A DNA stretch of 64,000 bases from Deefgea tanakiae (GTDB lineage Bacteria; Pseudomonadota; Gammaproteobacteria; Burkholderiales; Chitinibacteraceae). Below, piece by piece: positions 27,669-37,820 of this stretch. Below the pieces are notes generated by a model. It was not told the origin of the DNA and did not search any database. It saw only the letters and a list, made by a program, of their open reading frames with translations. Within the stretch, counting starts at the first letter, position 1, and the number at the start of each line of letters is the position of its first letter. Made by a program: the position numbers and the translations under genes. Location: assembly GCF_019665765.1 (NCBI RefSeq), contig NZ_CP081150.1, positions 1,922,001 through 1,986,000 of the forward strand, written 5' to 3'.

Positions 27669-28769
27669 TCAATCAGCCATAGCCTCTTCCAAGACAGCAA
27701 TAAAACGTGCATTTTCGCTTGGTAAGCCAATCGATACGCGCAGGCTATTGAGCATGCCGTAGCCTGCCAGCGGACGCACAATTACGCCGCGCTCCAGCAT
27801 AAATTGGTTGAGCATTTTTGCGTCACCACAATGGAAAGTCACAAAGTTACCGCTCGACTCAATAAAGCTAATGCCAAGGCGGCGGAAAGCATCGGTGATT
27901 TGCTGCATGCCCTCAAGATTCACACGCACCGATTCACGCAAAAATTCCAAATCATCCAGCGCCGCGCAGGCCGCTGCTTGTGCCAGACTATTCACATTAA
28001 ACGCTTGCCGCACGCGATTAAGCATATCGATGATTTCGCTGCTCGCGAGTGCGAAACCCACGCGCAAACCAGCTAAGCCATACGCTTTGGAAAATGTCCG
28101 CACCACGATCAAATTAGGAAATTGTTTTAACCAAGCAATTGAATCACTGCGTTTTGCGGCAGGCAAAAACTCGGTATAGGCCTCATCCAACACCACAATC
28201 ACGTTCTTTGGGCACAATTCCATAAACTCAATCAAATCGCCCGGCCGCGCCAGCGTACCGGTTGGATTGTTGGGATTGGCGATCCAAACGATTTTAGTGG
28301 ACGGCAAAATCGCTGCGCGCATTGCATCCAGATCATGGCCGTAATCAACCGCCTTCACGCAAATCCCTGTCGCACCCATCGCTTGCGTGGCGAGTGGGTA
28401 CACGGCAAACGCATATTCTGAATACACCGCCGAATCACCTGCTTGCAAAAAAGCATGTGAAATCAATTCGAGCACGTCGTTCGAGCCATTGCCCAAGACA
28501 ATTTGATTCAGTTCAACATTAAATTTTTGTGCAATTTTGGCTTTGAGCTCAAAACCGTTCCCATCGGGATAACGCGCTAACTCAGCGATTTCGGCCTCTA
28601 TCGCGGCACGAGCTTTTGGCCCCATCCCTAGCGGATTTTCATTCGATGCTAGTTTCACGATATCAGCAGGATTTAAACCCATTTCTCGTGCCAATTCGGA
28701 AACCGGTTTACCCGGTTGATACGGCGCAATCGCGCGAATGTGTTCGGGGGCAAGTGTGCTCAGTGACAT
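27669..28769 (-). CDS. hisC: histidinol-phosphate aminotransferase
   Basis: 366 residues. PLP class I/II aminotransferase of histidine synthesis. ASNENPLGMGP near residues 42-51, ANPNNPTGT (164-172), DEAYTEF (195-201) and the PLP Lys228 in RTFSKAYGLAGLR are all in place. In Betaproteobacteria a hisC copy often follows pheA, where it may serve aromatic amino acid transamination as well as histidine. Terminated at 27604. Confidence 0.93.
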   Translation of the reverse strand: MSLSTLAPEHIRAIAPYQPGKPVSELAREMGLNPADIVKLASNENPLGMGPKARAAIEAEIAELARYPDGNGFELKAKIAQKFNVELNQIVLGNGSNDVLELISHAFLQAGDSAVYSEYAFAVYPLATQAMGATGICVKAVDYGHDLDAMRAAILPSTKIVWIANPNNPTGTLARPGDLIEFMELCPKNVIVVLDEAYTEFLPAAKRSDSIAWLKQFPNLIVVRTFSKAYGLAGLRVGFALASSEIIDMLNRVRQAFNVNSLAQAAACAALDDLEFLRESVRVNLEGMQQITDAFRRLGISFIESSGNFVTFHCGDAKMLNQFMLERGVIVRPLAGYGMLNSLRVSIGLPSENARFIAVLEEAMAD

Positions 28770-28810
28770 AATTTTTCCTATTCTTTTTCGAATAATCTTA
28801 GTTTTTTGAA

Positions 28811-29440
28811 TTAAGTGTGCGTGAGTTGATTCAATGCTTTAACCAGACGTAAACTCGCTGGTAATGCAAATTGAGCGAGCTGTCGCACTTCAGATTCAAC
28901 CCAAATCTCAAATCCGTGCTGCAGATAAAATCTCAGCGCAGCTGGATTGCCACTATCCACATCAACATGCAAGCTAGCGTAGCCCGCTTCACGCGCGGCG
29001 TAGCACACTTGGGCCAGCATACGCTCACCGAGTTTCTGACCACGATGCGCAGCATCAACGGCAATGGTGCGTAAATACCAAGCATTTTTTGGAACATGCG
29101 GAAATAAAAAATCGAGCTGATATTGCCGCTCTCGCAAGATACTTAAATCTAATGCCAGAGTACCCAGCTCAAACTCATCACTTACTTGAAGTTGCGCACC
29201 ATACCCTGCGGCATAATGAAACACCAAGGCGATCAGTTCATCATCACCATTGCGCAGCACTTGCGCGTTCCGATAACTATAACTACCCGCTTCGGCTTGC
29301 CAAAGTTGCGCCAAATTAAGCAACACCAACTCCGGCGGCAGCGCAAACCAATAGTCGTAAAAAGGGGCGTCGGACTGATAAATCAGCGCCGCCGCCCTTT
29401 TGGCATCACTGGCTAAGGCTAAACCTAAGTTTTCCACCAC
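28811..29440 (-). CDS. GNAT family N-acetyltransferase
   Basis: 209 residues with a GNAT domain in the second half: LRTIAVDAAHRGQKLGERMLAQV carries the acetyl-CoA pyrophosphate loop (RGQKLGERM), followed by HVDVDSGNPAALRFYLQHGFEIW. The first 90 residues are typical of larger GNAT proteins of unknown substrate. The start is GTG at 29440, overlapping the end of the LOG gene by 16 bases, so translation is probably coupled. Confidence 0.85.
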   Translation of the reverse strand: MVENLGLALASDAKRAAALIYQSDAPFYDYWFALPPELVLLNLAQLWQAEAGSYSYRNAQVLRNGDDELIALVFHYAAGYGAQLQVSDEFELGTLALDLSILRERQYQLDFLFPHVPKNAWYLRTIAVDAAHRGQKLGERMLAQVCYAAREAGYASLHVDVDSGNPAALRFYLQHGFEIWVESEVRQLAQFALPASLRLVKALNQLTHT

Positions 29441-29997
29441 TCACCTGCACTACTGGATGGTTTTTGCTGCAGCAATTCAAGCAAATCGTGCGATTCATCG
29501 GCACACAATAATTTGGCCGCATCGCTGTCCTTCACAAAGCCTTCATTCACAGCTTGCGCCACCATGGCGCGCAGAGGCACAAAGTAATCAGCGGTATTGA
29601 GCAATCCAACTGGTTTCTCATGCAAGCCAATTTGACCCCAAGTCAGAATCTCAAACAACTCGTCAAACGTACCAAAACCGCCGGGCATCGCGATGAACGC
29701 ATCTGCTAACTCTGCCATGCGAGCCTTGCGGGTATGCATCGAATCAACAACTTCTAATTGGCTGCAAGCGCCATACCCCAGCTCACGCTCAACCATAAAC
29801 TGCGGAATGACGCCGATCACTTTGCCACCGGCATCAAGGCAAGCCTCTGCGACTGCGCCCATCAAACCGACATGGCCGCCGCCATACACCAAGGTCATTT
29901 CTCGCTCGGCCAACTCACGCCCGAGTTTTTGCGCTGCATGGCGGTAGATTTCTTTGTTACCGAAGCGTGAACCACAAAAAACGACGACTGATTTCAT
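29425..29997 (-). CDS. LOG family protein (nucleotide phosphoribohydrolase)
   Basis: 190 residues of the Lonely Guy family (TIGR00730 type). GGGHVGLMGAVAEACLDAGG and the hallmark PGGFGTFDELFE with upstream MHTRKARM are complete. These enzymes cleave the N-glycosidic bond of cytokinin or AMP nucleotides; many bacterial members act on AMP or have unknown substrates. The C-terminus overlaps the GNAT gene. Confidence 0.92.
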   Translation of the reverse strand: MKSVVVFCGSRFGNKEIYRHAAQKLGRELAEREMTLVYGGGHVGLMGAVAEACLDAGGKVIGVIPQFMVERELGYGACSQLEVVDSMHTRKARMAELADAFIAMPGGFGTFDELFEILTWGQIGLHEKPVGLLNTADYFVPLRAMVAQAVNEGFVKDSDAAKLLCADESHDLLELLQQKPSSSAGEWWKT

Positions 29998-30060
29998 TTA
30001 AAAGATCCCGTATGTGATAGTTAAAGCTGACCGAGCTACACTACGGTGCCAACATCACAG

Positions 30061-31134
30061 TTAAATGACAGCTTGCGGATACGAGCCCAAAACCTTTACA
30101 AATGCCGCAACGTCTTGCAATTCTTTTAGTGCAGTTTGCAAATGCGCGTCTTCCACAAAGCCATCCACATCAGCAAAAAATACGTATTCCCATAAACCGG
30201 TTCGGCTTGGACGCGATTCAAATTTAGTCATCGACACGCCATTGCGTGCCAACGGCTCAACTAAAGCATGCAATGCACCTGGACGATTCGGCGCTGAAAT
30301 CACCAATGACGTTTTGTCTTTACCCGAACGCGCTGCATTTTGGTATCCAAGCACCAAGAAGCGCGTCGTGTTATTCGGTTCGTCTTCGATGTTTTCGGCC
30401 AATTTAACTAGACCAAATTTTTCAGCTGCTGAATCACCTGCAATCGCCGCGCTGCTTGCATCAAGACTAGCCAAACGCGCCGCTTCGGCATTGCTCGCGA
30501 CAGAAATCCGCTCGACACCTTCAGGTAAATTTTTATTAAGCCATTCATGGCATTGCGCCAAGCTTTGCGCGTGGGAATACACCCGCTTTACATCGCTCAA
30601 ACCCGTTGTCGCGCGCAAGAAATGGTGATGAATTCGCAGCACCACTTCGCCACAGACTTGCAAAGGCGTTGTAACCATCAAATCCAAGGTACGTCCAACC
30701 GCACCTTCGGTAGAGTTCTCTACGGGCGCAACGACATAATCCGCCCCACGCGCTTCAACCACGCGGAAAGCGTCATCAATTGATGAACAAGCCAAAGTTG
30801 CTGCGGCATGACCAAAATGCTTGATCGCTGCAGCTTGGCTAAACGTGCCTTCAGGTCCCAAAAACGCAATTGTTAACGGGCGCTCCAGTGCCAAACAGGC
30901 CGACATAATTTCGCGAAACAAGCGCGCACAGGTTTCGCCCGATAGCGGCCCCGGATTGAGCTCTTTAATCCGCGTCAGTACTTGTGCTTCGCGTTCTGGG
31001 CGATAGACAACGCCGCCACCTTTAATTTCACCAATGGTGCGCGCGTGTTCAGCGCGTTGATTAATCAGCTGCAAAACTTGCTGGTCGATGGCATCAATCG
31101 CATCGCGATGCTGTTTTAACAAATCATCAGACAT
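30061..31134 (-). CDS. pheA: chorismate mutase / prephenate dehydratase (P-protein)
   Basis: 357 residues. Chorismate mutase type II domain at about 1-85 (DAIDQQVLQLINQRAEHARTIGEIK), prephenate dehydratase at about 88-268 (IAFLGPEGTFSQAA; TTRF motif in NNTTRFLVLG), and a C-terminal ACT domain with the ESRP motif (KFESRPSRTG) for feedback by phenylalanine. The frame is open to a TTG at 31146 that overlaps the upstream stop as TTGA; the ATG at 31134 is preferred because the extra residues are not conserved. It lies in the order serC, small membrane gene, pheA. Confidence 0.95.
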   Translation of the reverse strand: MSDDLLKQHRDAIDAIDQQVLQLINQRAEHARTIGEIKGGGVVYRPEREAQVLTRIKELNPGPLSGETCARLFREIMSACLALERPLTIAFLGPEGTFSQAAAIKHFGHAAATLACSSIDDAFRVVEARGADYVVAPVENSTEGAVGRTLDLMVTTPLQVCGEVVLRIHHHFLRATTGLSDVKRVYSHAQSLAQCHEWLNKNLPEGVERISVASNAEAARLASLDASSAAIAGDSAAEKFGLVKLAENIEDEPNNTTRFLVLGYQNAARSGKDKTSLVISAPNRPGALHALVEPLARNGVSMTKFESRPSRTGLWEYVFFADVDGFVEDAHLQTALKELQDVAAFVKVLGSYPQAVI

Positions 31135-31142
31135 GAATAAAC

Positions 31143-31346
31143 TCAATTATTGGGTTTGAATAAGGCCGCATCGACAATCGACCACAAATGAATAATCCAG
31201 CCCAGTAAAATCCACCACAATACCGCAGCAGAAATAAACATGAGCGCAGCTTTCAGCACGCGACCTTGCAGCAATTGCCCCAAGCCAGGAATAAAAAAAC
31301 TCGCCAATGCGGCAATCACATTACCGCCAGAACCTTGTCCAGCCAT
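31143..31346 (-). CDS. small TM2-like membrane protein (67 aa)
   Basis: 67 residues with two hydrophobic segments (about 8-28 and 31-52). FFIPGLGQLLQGR is typical of small TM2-like proteins, and WWILLGWIIHLWSIVDAALF follows. Function unknown. It begins four bases after the serC stop and ends at the pheA start, so it is embedded in an amino acid synthesis operon without an evident metabolic role. Confidence 0.75.
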   Translation of the reverse strand: MAGQGSGGNVIAALASFFIPGLGQLLQGRVLKAALMFISAAVLWWILLGWIIHLWSIVDAALFKPNN

Positions 31347-31350
31347 CGTG

Positions 31351-32436
31351 TTAACCCTTCACTTGAGCAAATTCGTTCATGTAAGCCGCCAGAGCTTGGC
31401 AGCCTTCCAACGGCATCGCGTTGTAAATCGATGCGCGCATGCCGCCCACCGAGCGATGGCCTTTCAATTGCAATAAATGCCGTGATTCAGCACCTGCAAG
31501 GAATTCTTTATCTAGATTGCTATCGGCCAGCGTAAATGGAATATTCATTCGTGAACGATCTGCAAGCGCGGTTGGGCAATGATAAAAACCATTCGATGCG
31601 TCAATTGCCGAATAAATGACATTGGCTTTAGCAATGTTTTTCGCTTCCATCACCGCCAAGCCGCCTTGCTTGAGCACATGCTTAAACACCAAACCCGCCA
31701 CATAGATACCAAACGATGGTGGCGTGTTGTACATCGAGCCATTATCAGCAAAGGTTTTATAGTTCAGCATCGTAGGTGTATCGCTGCGCGCCTTACCCAG
31801 CAAGTCTTCGCGAATAATACTCATCGCGACACCGGATGGCCCCATATTCTTTTGGGCACCAGCATAAATCATACCGAATTGGCTTACATCGACTGGGCGC
31901 GACAAAATATTGGACGACATATCGCAAATCAGCGGTACGCCATTGCTTTGCGGAATATGGTTAAACTCGACGCCGCCAATGGTTTCATTGCTGCAATAGT
32001 GCAAAAAAGCCGCGTCAGGCGTGCGCTGCCACGTTGCTTCATCCGGTACATAACTGAAATTTTTATCTTCACTGCTGGCAGCAATATTCACCTTAGCGAA
32101 GCGGCTAACTTCTTTAATTGCGACTTTCGACCAATGCCCAGTATTCACAAAATCAACCGTGCAATCAGGACTTGTGAAGTTGAATGGCAGCATCGCAAAT
32201 TGCAAATGCGCGCCGCCTTGTAAAAACAGCACTTTGTAATGATCAGGAATCGCCATGAGCGCACGAAAATCGGCCTCAGCCTCAGCCAAGATTTGACCGA
32301 ATTCAGGGCCGCGATGGCTCATTTCCATCACGCTCATTCCCGAACCATGCCAATCGAGCAATTCAGCTTGCACTTGGCGCAACACTTCAGGCGGTAAAAC
32401 GGCAGGACCAGAGGAGAAATTAAAGACTTGAGTCAT
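31351..32436 (-). CDS. serC: phosphoserine aminotransferase
   Basis: 361 residues. PLP aminotransferase for serine and also for 4-phosphohydroxythreonine (vitamin B6 route). N-terminal FNFSSGPAVLP, the HRGPEF loop (41-46), ETIGGVEF, CDMSSNILSRP, and the PLP Lys196 in YAGAQKNMGPSG are all typical. gyrA-serC-pheA order is common in Betaproteobacteria. Confidence 0.97.
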   Translation of the reverse strand: MTQVFNFSSGPAVLPPEVLRQVQAELLDWHGSGMSVMEMSHRGPEFGQILAEAEADFRALMAIPDHYKVLFLQGGAHLQFAMLPFNFTSPDCTVDFVNTGHWSKVAIKEVSRFAKVNIAASSEDKNFSYVPDEATWQRTPDAAFLHYCSNETIGGVEFNHIPQSNGVPLICDMSSNILSRPVDVSQFGMIYAGAQKNMGPSGVAMSIIREDLLGKARSDTPTMLNYKTFADNGSMYNTPPSFGIYVAGLVFKHVLKQGGLAVMEAKNIAKANVIYSAIDASNGFYHCPTALADRSRMNIPFTLADSNLDKEFLAGAESRHLLQLKGHRSVGGMRASIYNAMPLEGCQALAAYMNEFAQVKG

Positions 32437-32470
32437 GGGCTATCTCGAAAAAACACAATGCTTAAAAATG

Positions 32471-32518
32471 GTAGTAGCGGGCAGGCTTACGTGAGCATGC
32501 ATGGACGCCCTCTCCTAC
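32471..32518 (-). terminator. imperfect hairpin between the thioesterase pair and serC
   Basis: GTAGTAGCGGGC (32471-32482) and GCCCTCTCCTAC (32507-32518) pair at 10 of 12 positions with a 24-base loop; on the minus strand it is followed by CATTTTT. A likely terminator or attenuator between the paaI-like pair and serC. Confidence 0.45.
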
Positions 32519-32532
32519 GATAAAACCGGACA

Positions 32533-32949
32533 TTAACTTAATAAGAAATGAGCGCGGGCAGTGGCCACAGGCTGTGATTCATCATCTTGCCACGCGGTCA
32601 TCAATACATTGGCCACACGCTTACCTTGGCGAACAATTTCACAGCGCGCATGCAAATCTAAAGCCCGTGCCGAACGCAGATAATCAATTGAAAAATCGAC
32701 AATCCGTGGAATCTCATTCGATTCTTGCGCCCACATCAGGTGCAACACGGCGGCATTTTCTAAAAAGCCACCAATCACACCGCCATGAATCGCTGGCAAT
32801 AGCACATTGCCAATATTGTGTTCAGCAAACGGTAGATAAAATTCAGGTAAACCATCACGATCAACGGCTTGAATACCCAATAGTTTTGCATAGGGTATTT
32901 GATTCAAGGCTTCGTTAATAGTAGCAAAGCAAGCAATACCCTCAGCCAT
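32533..32949 (-). CDS. PaaI-type hotdog thioesterase (second of a pair)
   Basis: 138 residues, hotdog fold. NVLLPAIHGGVIGGFLENAAVLHLMW is the active-site helix of PaaI-type acyl-CoA thioesterases (HGGVIG), followed by PRIVDFSIDYLRSARALDLHARCEIVRQG. The start overlaps the previous stop as TAATG, so the two thioesterase genes are translated together. Substrate unknown. Confidence 0.85.
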   Translation of the reverse strand: MAEGIACFATINEALNQIPYAKLLGIQAVDRDGLPEFYLPFAEHNIGNVLLPAIHGGVIGGFLENAAVLHLMWAQESNEIPRIVDFSIDYLRSARALDLHARCEIVRQGKRVANVLMTAWQDDESQPVATARAHFLLS

Positions 32950-33413
32950 TATGCAGACTCCTTCGTCGGTGCCATACGTGCAAAGGTCGAAACCGAGTGT
33001 GCGACCGGCTTGTCTGGATCGGCTTGGTAAGCCGTGGCGCGCATAAACGCAATCGACTCAGTTAAGCGGTAGCACTCGGCGGTGCAATACAGCGGTAAAT
33101 CAGGTTTGGCAGGACGCAGGTAATCAATACGTAAATCCAGTGTGGCCGCCGCTTCGGGCTGATCGAGCAAGGTATAAAGCGAAATGCCACTGGCAGTATC
33201 AATCAAGGAGGTGACGACACCACCATGTAAAACACGAGTTTCAGGATTGCCGATCAACGCGTCTTTAAATGGTAATTTCAGCGTGACTTTACCGCGTCCT
33301 GCGGTGACCAATTCCAAGCCCAAGGTTTTGCAATGCGGCAGCGCCATAAACCATGGCGCCACTTCGGCAAAAAAATCAGGGTGTGCAACTGGTAACCACA
33401 GTCCGCTGCTCAT
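32949..33413 (-). CDS. PaaI-type hotdog thioesterase (first of a pair)
   Basis: 154 residues, hotdog fold. ETRVLHGGVVTSLIDTASGISLY (active-site helix with HGG and the catalytic Asp) and ATLDLRIDYLRPAKPDLPLYCTAECYRL are typical of PaaI/YigI-like thioesterases. It is a distant paralogue of the next gene, sharing IDYLR(P/S)A. It lies eight bases after the gyrA stop, so it may be read through from gyrA. Confidence 0.85.
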   Translation of the reverse strand: MSSGLWLPVAHPDFFAEVAPWFMALPHCKTLGLELVTAGRGKVTLKLPFKDALIGNPETRVLHGGVVTSLIDTASGISLYTLLDQPEAAATLDLRIDYLRPAKPDLPLYCTAECYRLTESIAFMRATAYQADPDKPVAHSVSTFARMAPTKESA

Positions 33414-33421
33414 ATTCGCCT

Positions 33422-36076
33422 TTACTCTTCGCTAGGGGTTTCATCTTGTGGCGCTTCAGGAGTGATCACAGCATCATTCACTACCACGCCGTCTTCACCG
33501 ACCAATTCAGCATCTTCACCTTCGGGCTCATCGACTTCAGCTACTTTTTGCAAGCCAGATAGATGTTCGCCGTCATCCAGATTGATCAAGCGTACACCTT
33601 GCGCAGAACGACCGGTTTCACGAATTTGATTGACCTTGGTGCGAATTAACACACCGCCGGTGGTAATCAACATCACGTCGTCCGACTCTTCAACCAAGCT
33701 CGCCGCAACCAGTTTCAGGCCCGTTTTATCGGTCAAGTCCATCGCGATCACGCCTTGCGTGCCACGGCTGGTATGCCGGAAATCACCCACTGGCGTACGT
33801 TTACCGTAACCACCATCGCTGGCCGTCAACACCATTTGCTCATCAGAGTTCGCAACGAGCAATGAAATCACTTTTTGACCTTCAGCCAACTTCATGCCGC
33901 GCACACCTGCCGCAGTACGACCCATTGCACGCACGTCATCTTCAGCGAAACGCACTGATTTACCGGCATCAGAGAACAACATCACTTGATCAGTACCATT
34001 GGTCAACGCAACGCCAACCAGATAATTACCTTCATCCAAATTGATCGCGATAATACCGTTACGTTTTGGACGCGAGAAATCAGCCAGTGACGTTTTCTTT
34101 ACCGTGCCATCAGCGGTCGCCATAAAGATATAATGATCTTCAACGAACTCGGCCACCGGCAATACCGCATTGATCTTCTCGCCCTCTTCCAGCGGCAAGA
34201 GATTCACAATCGGCTTGCCACGGCTAGTGCGGCCACCTTGCGGCAATTCATACACTTTCAACCAATACACACGACCACGCGAGCTAAAGCACAAGATGTA
34301 ATTGTGTGTATTTGCCACAAACAGACTATCGATAAAGTCATCGTCTTTAGTCGCTGCAGCTTGCTTACCGCGACCGCCACGTTTTTGCGCACGATATTCT
34401 TCGACTGCAGTGGCTTTCATGTAGCCGCCATGCGTCAAGGTAACCACCATATCTTGCGGCGTGATCAGATCTTCGAGGCACAGGTCTTCACCATGCGCGA
34501 TGATTTCTGAACGACGTGCATCACCATAATTGGCTTTCACTTCGAGCATTTCGTTGCGAATGATTTCGGTCACGCGCTCTTCGCGCGCCAAGATATCGAG
34601 CAAATCAAGAATCTTCTCAACGACTTCTTTGTATTCAGCAATGATTTTGTCTTGCTCAAGGCCAGTTAAGCGTTGCAAACGCAATTCCAAAATCGCTTGC
34701 GCTTGTACGTCAGACAGGCGATAGCCTTCGTCTGACAAGCCATACATTTCCAACAAACCTTCTGGGCGCGATGCATTCGCATCGGCACGCGCGAGCATCT
34801 CACCAACCAAACCTGATTTCCAAACCCGGCTCATCAAACCCGTTTTGGCTTCCGCTGGTGTTGGTGCGGCTTTAATCATCGCAATGATTTCGTCGACATT
34901 CGACAAGGCAACAGCCAAGCCTTCGAGCACATGACCGCGATCACGCGCTTTGCGCAATTCAAACACCGTACGGCGCGTTACAACTTCGCGGCGGTGCTTT
35001 AAGAAGCATTCTAAAACTTGCTTCAGATTCAATAAGCGAGGCTGACCATCAACCAAGGCAACCATATTGATACCGAAACTATCTTGCAGTTGCGTGTGCT
35101 TATAGAGATTGTTCAGAACCACGTCGGCCATTTCACCGCGTTTGAGTTCAATCGCCACGCGCATACCGGATTTATCCGATTCATCGCGCAGATCAGAAAT
35201 ACCCTCGATGGTTTTCTCACGCACCAACTCTGCAATACGTTCTAACAATCGTGCTTTATTGACTTGGTACGGTAACTCATCGACGATAATCGCTTGGCGA
35301 TCACCATTTTTACCACACTCTTCAAAGTGAGTCCGCGCGCGCATCACGACACGGCCACGGCCCGTGCGGTAGCCTTCACGAACACCATGGATACCGTAAA
35401 TAATACCGGCGGTAGGAAAGTCGGGAGCTGGAATGTAGTCGATCAACTCATCAATCGTCAGCTCGCTATTATCTAATAGCGCTAAGCTGGCATCGATGAC
35501 TTCATTAATATTATGCGGCGGAATATTTGTCGCCATACCCACTGCAATGCCTGAGGAGCCATTCACTAATAGGTTAGGAATTCGCGTTGGTAGAACAGTC
35601 GGCTCAAGTTCTTTCTCATCATAGTTGGGCGTAAAATCAACAGTTTCTTTGTCAATATCGGCCAGCAACTCACTAGAGATTTTTTGTAAGCGGCACTCGG
35701 TATAACGATAAGCAGCAGCGCGGTCACCGTCGATAGAACCAAAGTTACCCTGACCATCGATCAAGGTATAACGTAGTGAAAAGCCTTGCGCCATACGAAC
35801 CAAGGCTTCATACGCAGCAAAATCGCCGTGTGGGTGGTATTTACCCAACACATCACCAATCACGCGCGCACATTTGACGTAAGGACGATTCCAGACGTTA
35901 CTACTTTCATGCATCGCAAATAAAATGCGGCGGTGAACGGGTTTTAAACCATCACGCACATCAGGCAGCGCACGACCCACAATGACACTCATTGCGTAAT
36001 CTAAATAGGAATGGCGCATTTCCTCTTCGAGGCTGACGGGGATTGTTTCTTTGGCAAAACTGTTTTGTTCGAGCAT
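33422..36076 (-). CDS. gyrA: DNA gyrase subunit A
   Basis: 884 residues. The catalytic Tyr is residue 125 (AAYRYTE), and the C-terminal GyrA box is QKRGGRGK, which marks gyrase rather than topoisomerase IV. An acidic C-terminal tail is present. The quinolone-resistance region reads [19 protein letters not shown]: Phe86 and Glu90 stand where E. coli GyrA has Ser83 and Asp87. Phe at this site confers quinolone resistance in enterobacteria and gonococcus. GyrA with GyrB introduces negative supercoils. The start at 36076 has only a weak ribosome site. Confidence 0.97.
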   Translation of the reverse strand: MLEQNSFAKETIPVSLEEEMRHSYLDYAMSVIVGRALPDVRDGLKPVHRRILFAMHESSNVWNRPYVKCARVIGDVLGKYHPHGDFAAYEALVRMAQGFSLRYTLIDGQGNFGSIDGDRAAAYRYTECRLQKISSELLADIDKETVDFTPNYDEKELEPTVLPTRIPNLLVNGSSGIAVGMATNIPPHNINEVIDASLALLDNSELTIDELIDYIPAPDFPTAGIIYGIHGVREGYRTGRGRVVMRARTHFEECGKNGDRQAIIVDELPYQVNKARLLERIAELVREKTIEGISDLRDESDKSGMRVAIELKRGEMADVVLNNLYKHTQLQDSFGINMVALVDGQPRLLNLKQVLECFLKHRREVVTRRTVFELRKARDRGHVLEGLAVALSNVDEIIAMIKAAPTPAEAKTGLMSRVWKSGLVGEMLARADANASRPEGLLEMYGLSDEGYRLSDVQAQAILELRLQRLTGLEQDKIIAEYKEVVEKILDLLDILAREERVTEIIRNEMLEVKANYGDARRSEIIAHGEDLCLEDLITPQDMVVTLTHGGYMKATAVEEYRAQKRGGRGKQAAATKDDDFIDSLFVANTHNYILCFSSRGRVYWLKVYELPQGGRTSRGKPIVNLLPLEEGEKINAVLPVAEFVEDHYIFMATADGTVKKTSLADFSRPKRNGIIAINLDEGNYLVGVALTNGTDQVMLFSDAGKSVRFAEDDVRAMGRTAAGVRGMKLAEGQKVISLLVANSDEQMVLTASDGGYGKRTPVGDFRHTSRGTQGVIAMDLTDKTGLKLVAASLVEESDDVMLITTGGVLIRTKVNQIRETGRSAQGVRLINLDDGEHLSGLQKVAEVDEPEGEDAELVGEDGVVVNDAVITPEAPQDETPSEE

Positions 36077-36433
36077 TGATAAGGCCGGTTAGTGAAAAAC
36101 GTAGGGACTATCAAAGCCAGCGCTGAAGTAAATCAGAACCAGCGGACTTTACGGTAATTTTGAAACTTTGTTACAAAAAATACAGACTAGTCAGATTCAA
36201 ATAATCTATAGTGACACTGAAGTTTACCACGCAGAAGCAATCGAACCAATTATTGCGTAATCGATGCGCTTTGATGCTAACGGCTGTTACAATTTTGTTA
36301 AGTTGCGACTAAGCAAGCTTTTTATTTGCGCCAAATTTGCCTAAGACAGTAGAATAGGACTTGGGACATATTTAGTGTTTATGTAACGCCCAGTAGCTTA
36401 CATTTATTTTGATTTTATAAACGGGGAATTCAC
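36077..36433. promoter_or_regulatory. divergent control region between gyrA and the ompA-like gene
   Basis: 357 bases without a gene. It holds GTTACAATTTTG at 36286-36297, then CTAAGC (36309-36314), a T-run and TTTGC, the same sequence of blocks as upstream of the repeat protein at 13611. Near gyrA is TTTGTTACAAA (around 36169-36179). No clean -35/-10 pair could be chosen for either gene. Confidence 0.4.
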
Positions 36434-37117
36434 ATGCTGACTATCAAGCAAACTCTGACATCATTCGCTATCGTTGCAGCTTTTGCTGCAACTGGCGCAC
36501 AAGCTGCTACAGAGATCTACGTAACAAACAGCACTAACGTGTCTGAAGCAAATCCAGAAGGCGCAGTTAAGATTTCTGACGGTACTTGTGTTCAAACTGG
36601 TTCTTGGAATGCTGAAGCTGCTAAATCAGTTAAAGGTTGCCAAGGCTACGTAGCTCCAGCTGCACCTGCTGCAGTTGTTGAAGCTAAACCAGCTCCAGTT
36701 GTTCCAGCACCAGTTAAAACTGCTAAGAAATTTGAATTGAAATCAGACGCTTTGTTTGCATTCAACAAATCTGACTTGAAACCAGCTGGTAAAGATGCAT
36801 TGGATGCATTGTATGTTGAAGTTCAAGGCATGAACCCAACTGACGGCATGGCTGCAGTTGTTGGTTTCACTGACCGTATCGGTTCAGCTAAATTCAACCA
36901 AGGTCTTTCTGAGCGTCGTGCGAACACAGTTCGCAACTACTTGATCAGCAAAGGTGCACCAGCTGACAAAGTTACTGCTGAAGGTCGTGGCATGGCTGAC
37001 CCAGTGACTGGCGATACTTGCAAAAATGTTAAACCACGCGCTAAATTGATCGAATGCTTGGCTCCAGATCGTCGCGTTGAAGTGACTGTTTCTGGTACTG
37101 CTGTAGTAGTTAAGTAA
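36434..37117 (+). CDS. OmpA family outer-membrane/peptidoglycan-binding protein (RmpM-like)
   Basis: 227 residues. Signal peptide (likely cut after AQA near residue 24), a short N-terminal domain with two cysteines, an Ala/Pro/Val-rich linker (about 72-95), and a C-terminal OmpA domain with [22 protein letters not shown] and APDRRVEV, whose Asp and Arg bind diaminopimelate of peptidoglycan. No beta-barrel is present, as in Neisseria RmpM. Strong codon bias and a good ribosome site (GGGGA) indicate high expression. A strong terminator follows. Confidence 0.93.
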   Translation: MLTIKQTLTSFAIVAAFAATGAQAATEIYVTNSTNVSEANPEGAVKISDGTCVQTGSWNAEAAKSVKGCQGYVAPAAPAAVVEAKPAPVVPAPVKTAKKFELKSDALFAFNKSDLKPAGKDALDALYVEVQGMNPTDGMAAVVGFTDRIGSAKFNQGLSERRANTVRNYLISKGAPADKVTAEGRGMADPVTGDTCKNVKPRAKLIECLAPDRRVEVTVSGTAVVVK

Positions 37118-37140
37118 TAACTAGCTGCAATGAGTACAGA

Positions 37141-37168
37141 AAGCCCCGCCATGGCGGGGCTTTTTTGT
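37141..37168 (+). terminator. terminator of the ompA-like gene
   Basis: AAGCCCCGCC (37141-37150) and GGCGGGGCTT (37153-37162) form a perfect GC-rich stem with a 2-base loop (AT), followed by TTTT. Confidence 0.92.
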
Positions 37169-37196
37169 TTACATGCGTAACATCAAGGATAGATAG

Positions 37197-37820
37197 ATGA
37201 GAAAACTTACTCGTCAATTTCTGATCGTTTTTACAACGACACTCCTTGCATCGCCTGCCGTCTTAGCAAACAGCGTTGCAAAATTACAACAGCAGTTAAA
37301 CGACATAAAAACGCTTCAAGCCAACTTTACTCAGCAAGTGAGTAGCAAAAATAACAAGCCCCAAACGTCGAACGGCCAAGTAAGCCTAGTCCGCCCCGGC
37401 AAGTTTCGCTGGATCTACAGCAAGCCCTATCCACAAGAAATCATCAGCGACGGCAAACAAGTCTGGCTGCATGACGTCGACCTTGCCCAAGTCACGATCA
37501 AACCCGTTGGCAAAGCACTCGATGCCAGCCCTGCCGCGGTTCTGGCTGGCAATAATAAACTGGACGCCAGTTTTACTGCCATCGAATTGCCGAATAAAGA
37601 CGGCTTAAATTGGGTTGAACTAACGCCTAAGCAAAAAGAGAGCAGCTTTGCTCGCATTCGAATCGGGTTTAACGAGACTAATTTGTCCCGCATGGAGCTC
37701 GATGATCAGTTTGGTCAAACGACACAAATCCAGTTCTCTCAAGTCGTTCGCAACAAAGCCATAGATGATAAGTTATTCACTTTCACTCCACCCGCAGGAA
37801 GCGATGTCATCCGTGAATGA
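37197..37820 (+). CDS. lolA: outer-membrane lipoprotein carrier protein
   Basis: 207 residues. Signal peptide (about 1-24, ending VLA) then the LolA fold: LQQQLNDIKTLQANFTQQVSS, GKFRWIYSKPYPQEIISDGKQVWLHD and the C-terminal [12 protein letters not shown]. LolA carries lipoproteins across the periplasm from LolCDE to LolB. The 3' end overlaps rarA by 17 bases, the usual lolA-rarA arrangement. Confidence 0.95.
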   Translation: MRKLTRQFLIVFTTTLLASPAVLANSVAKLQQQLNDIKTLQANFTQQVSSKNNKPQTSNGQVSLVRPGKFRWIYSKPYPQEIISDGKQVWLHDVDLAQVTIKPVGKALDASPAAVLAGNNKLDASFTAIELPNKDGLNWVELTPKQKESSFARIRIGFNETNLSRMELDDQFGQTTQIQFSQVVRNKAIDDKLFTFTPPAGSDVIRE

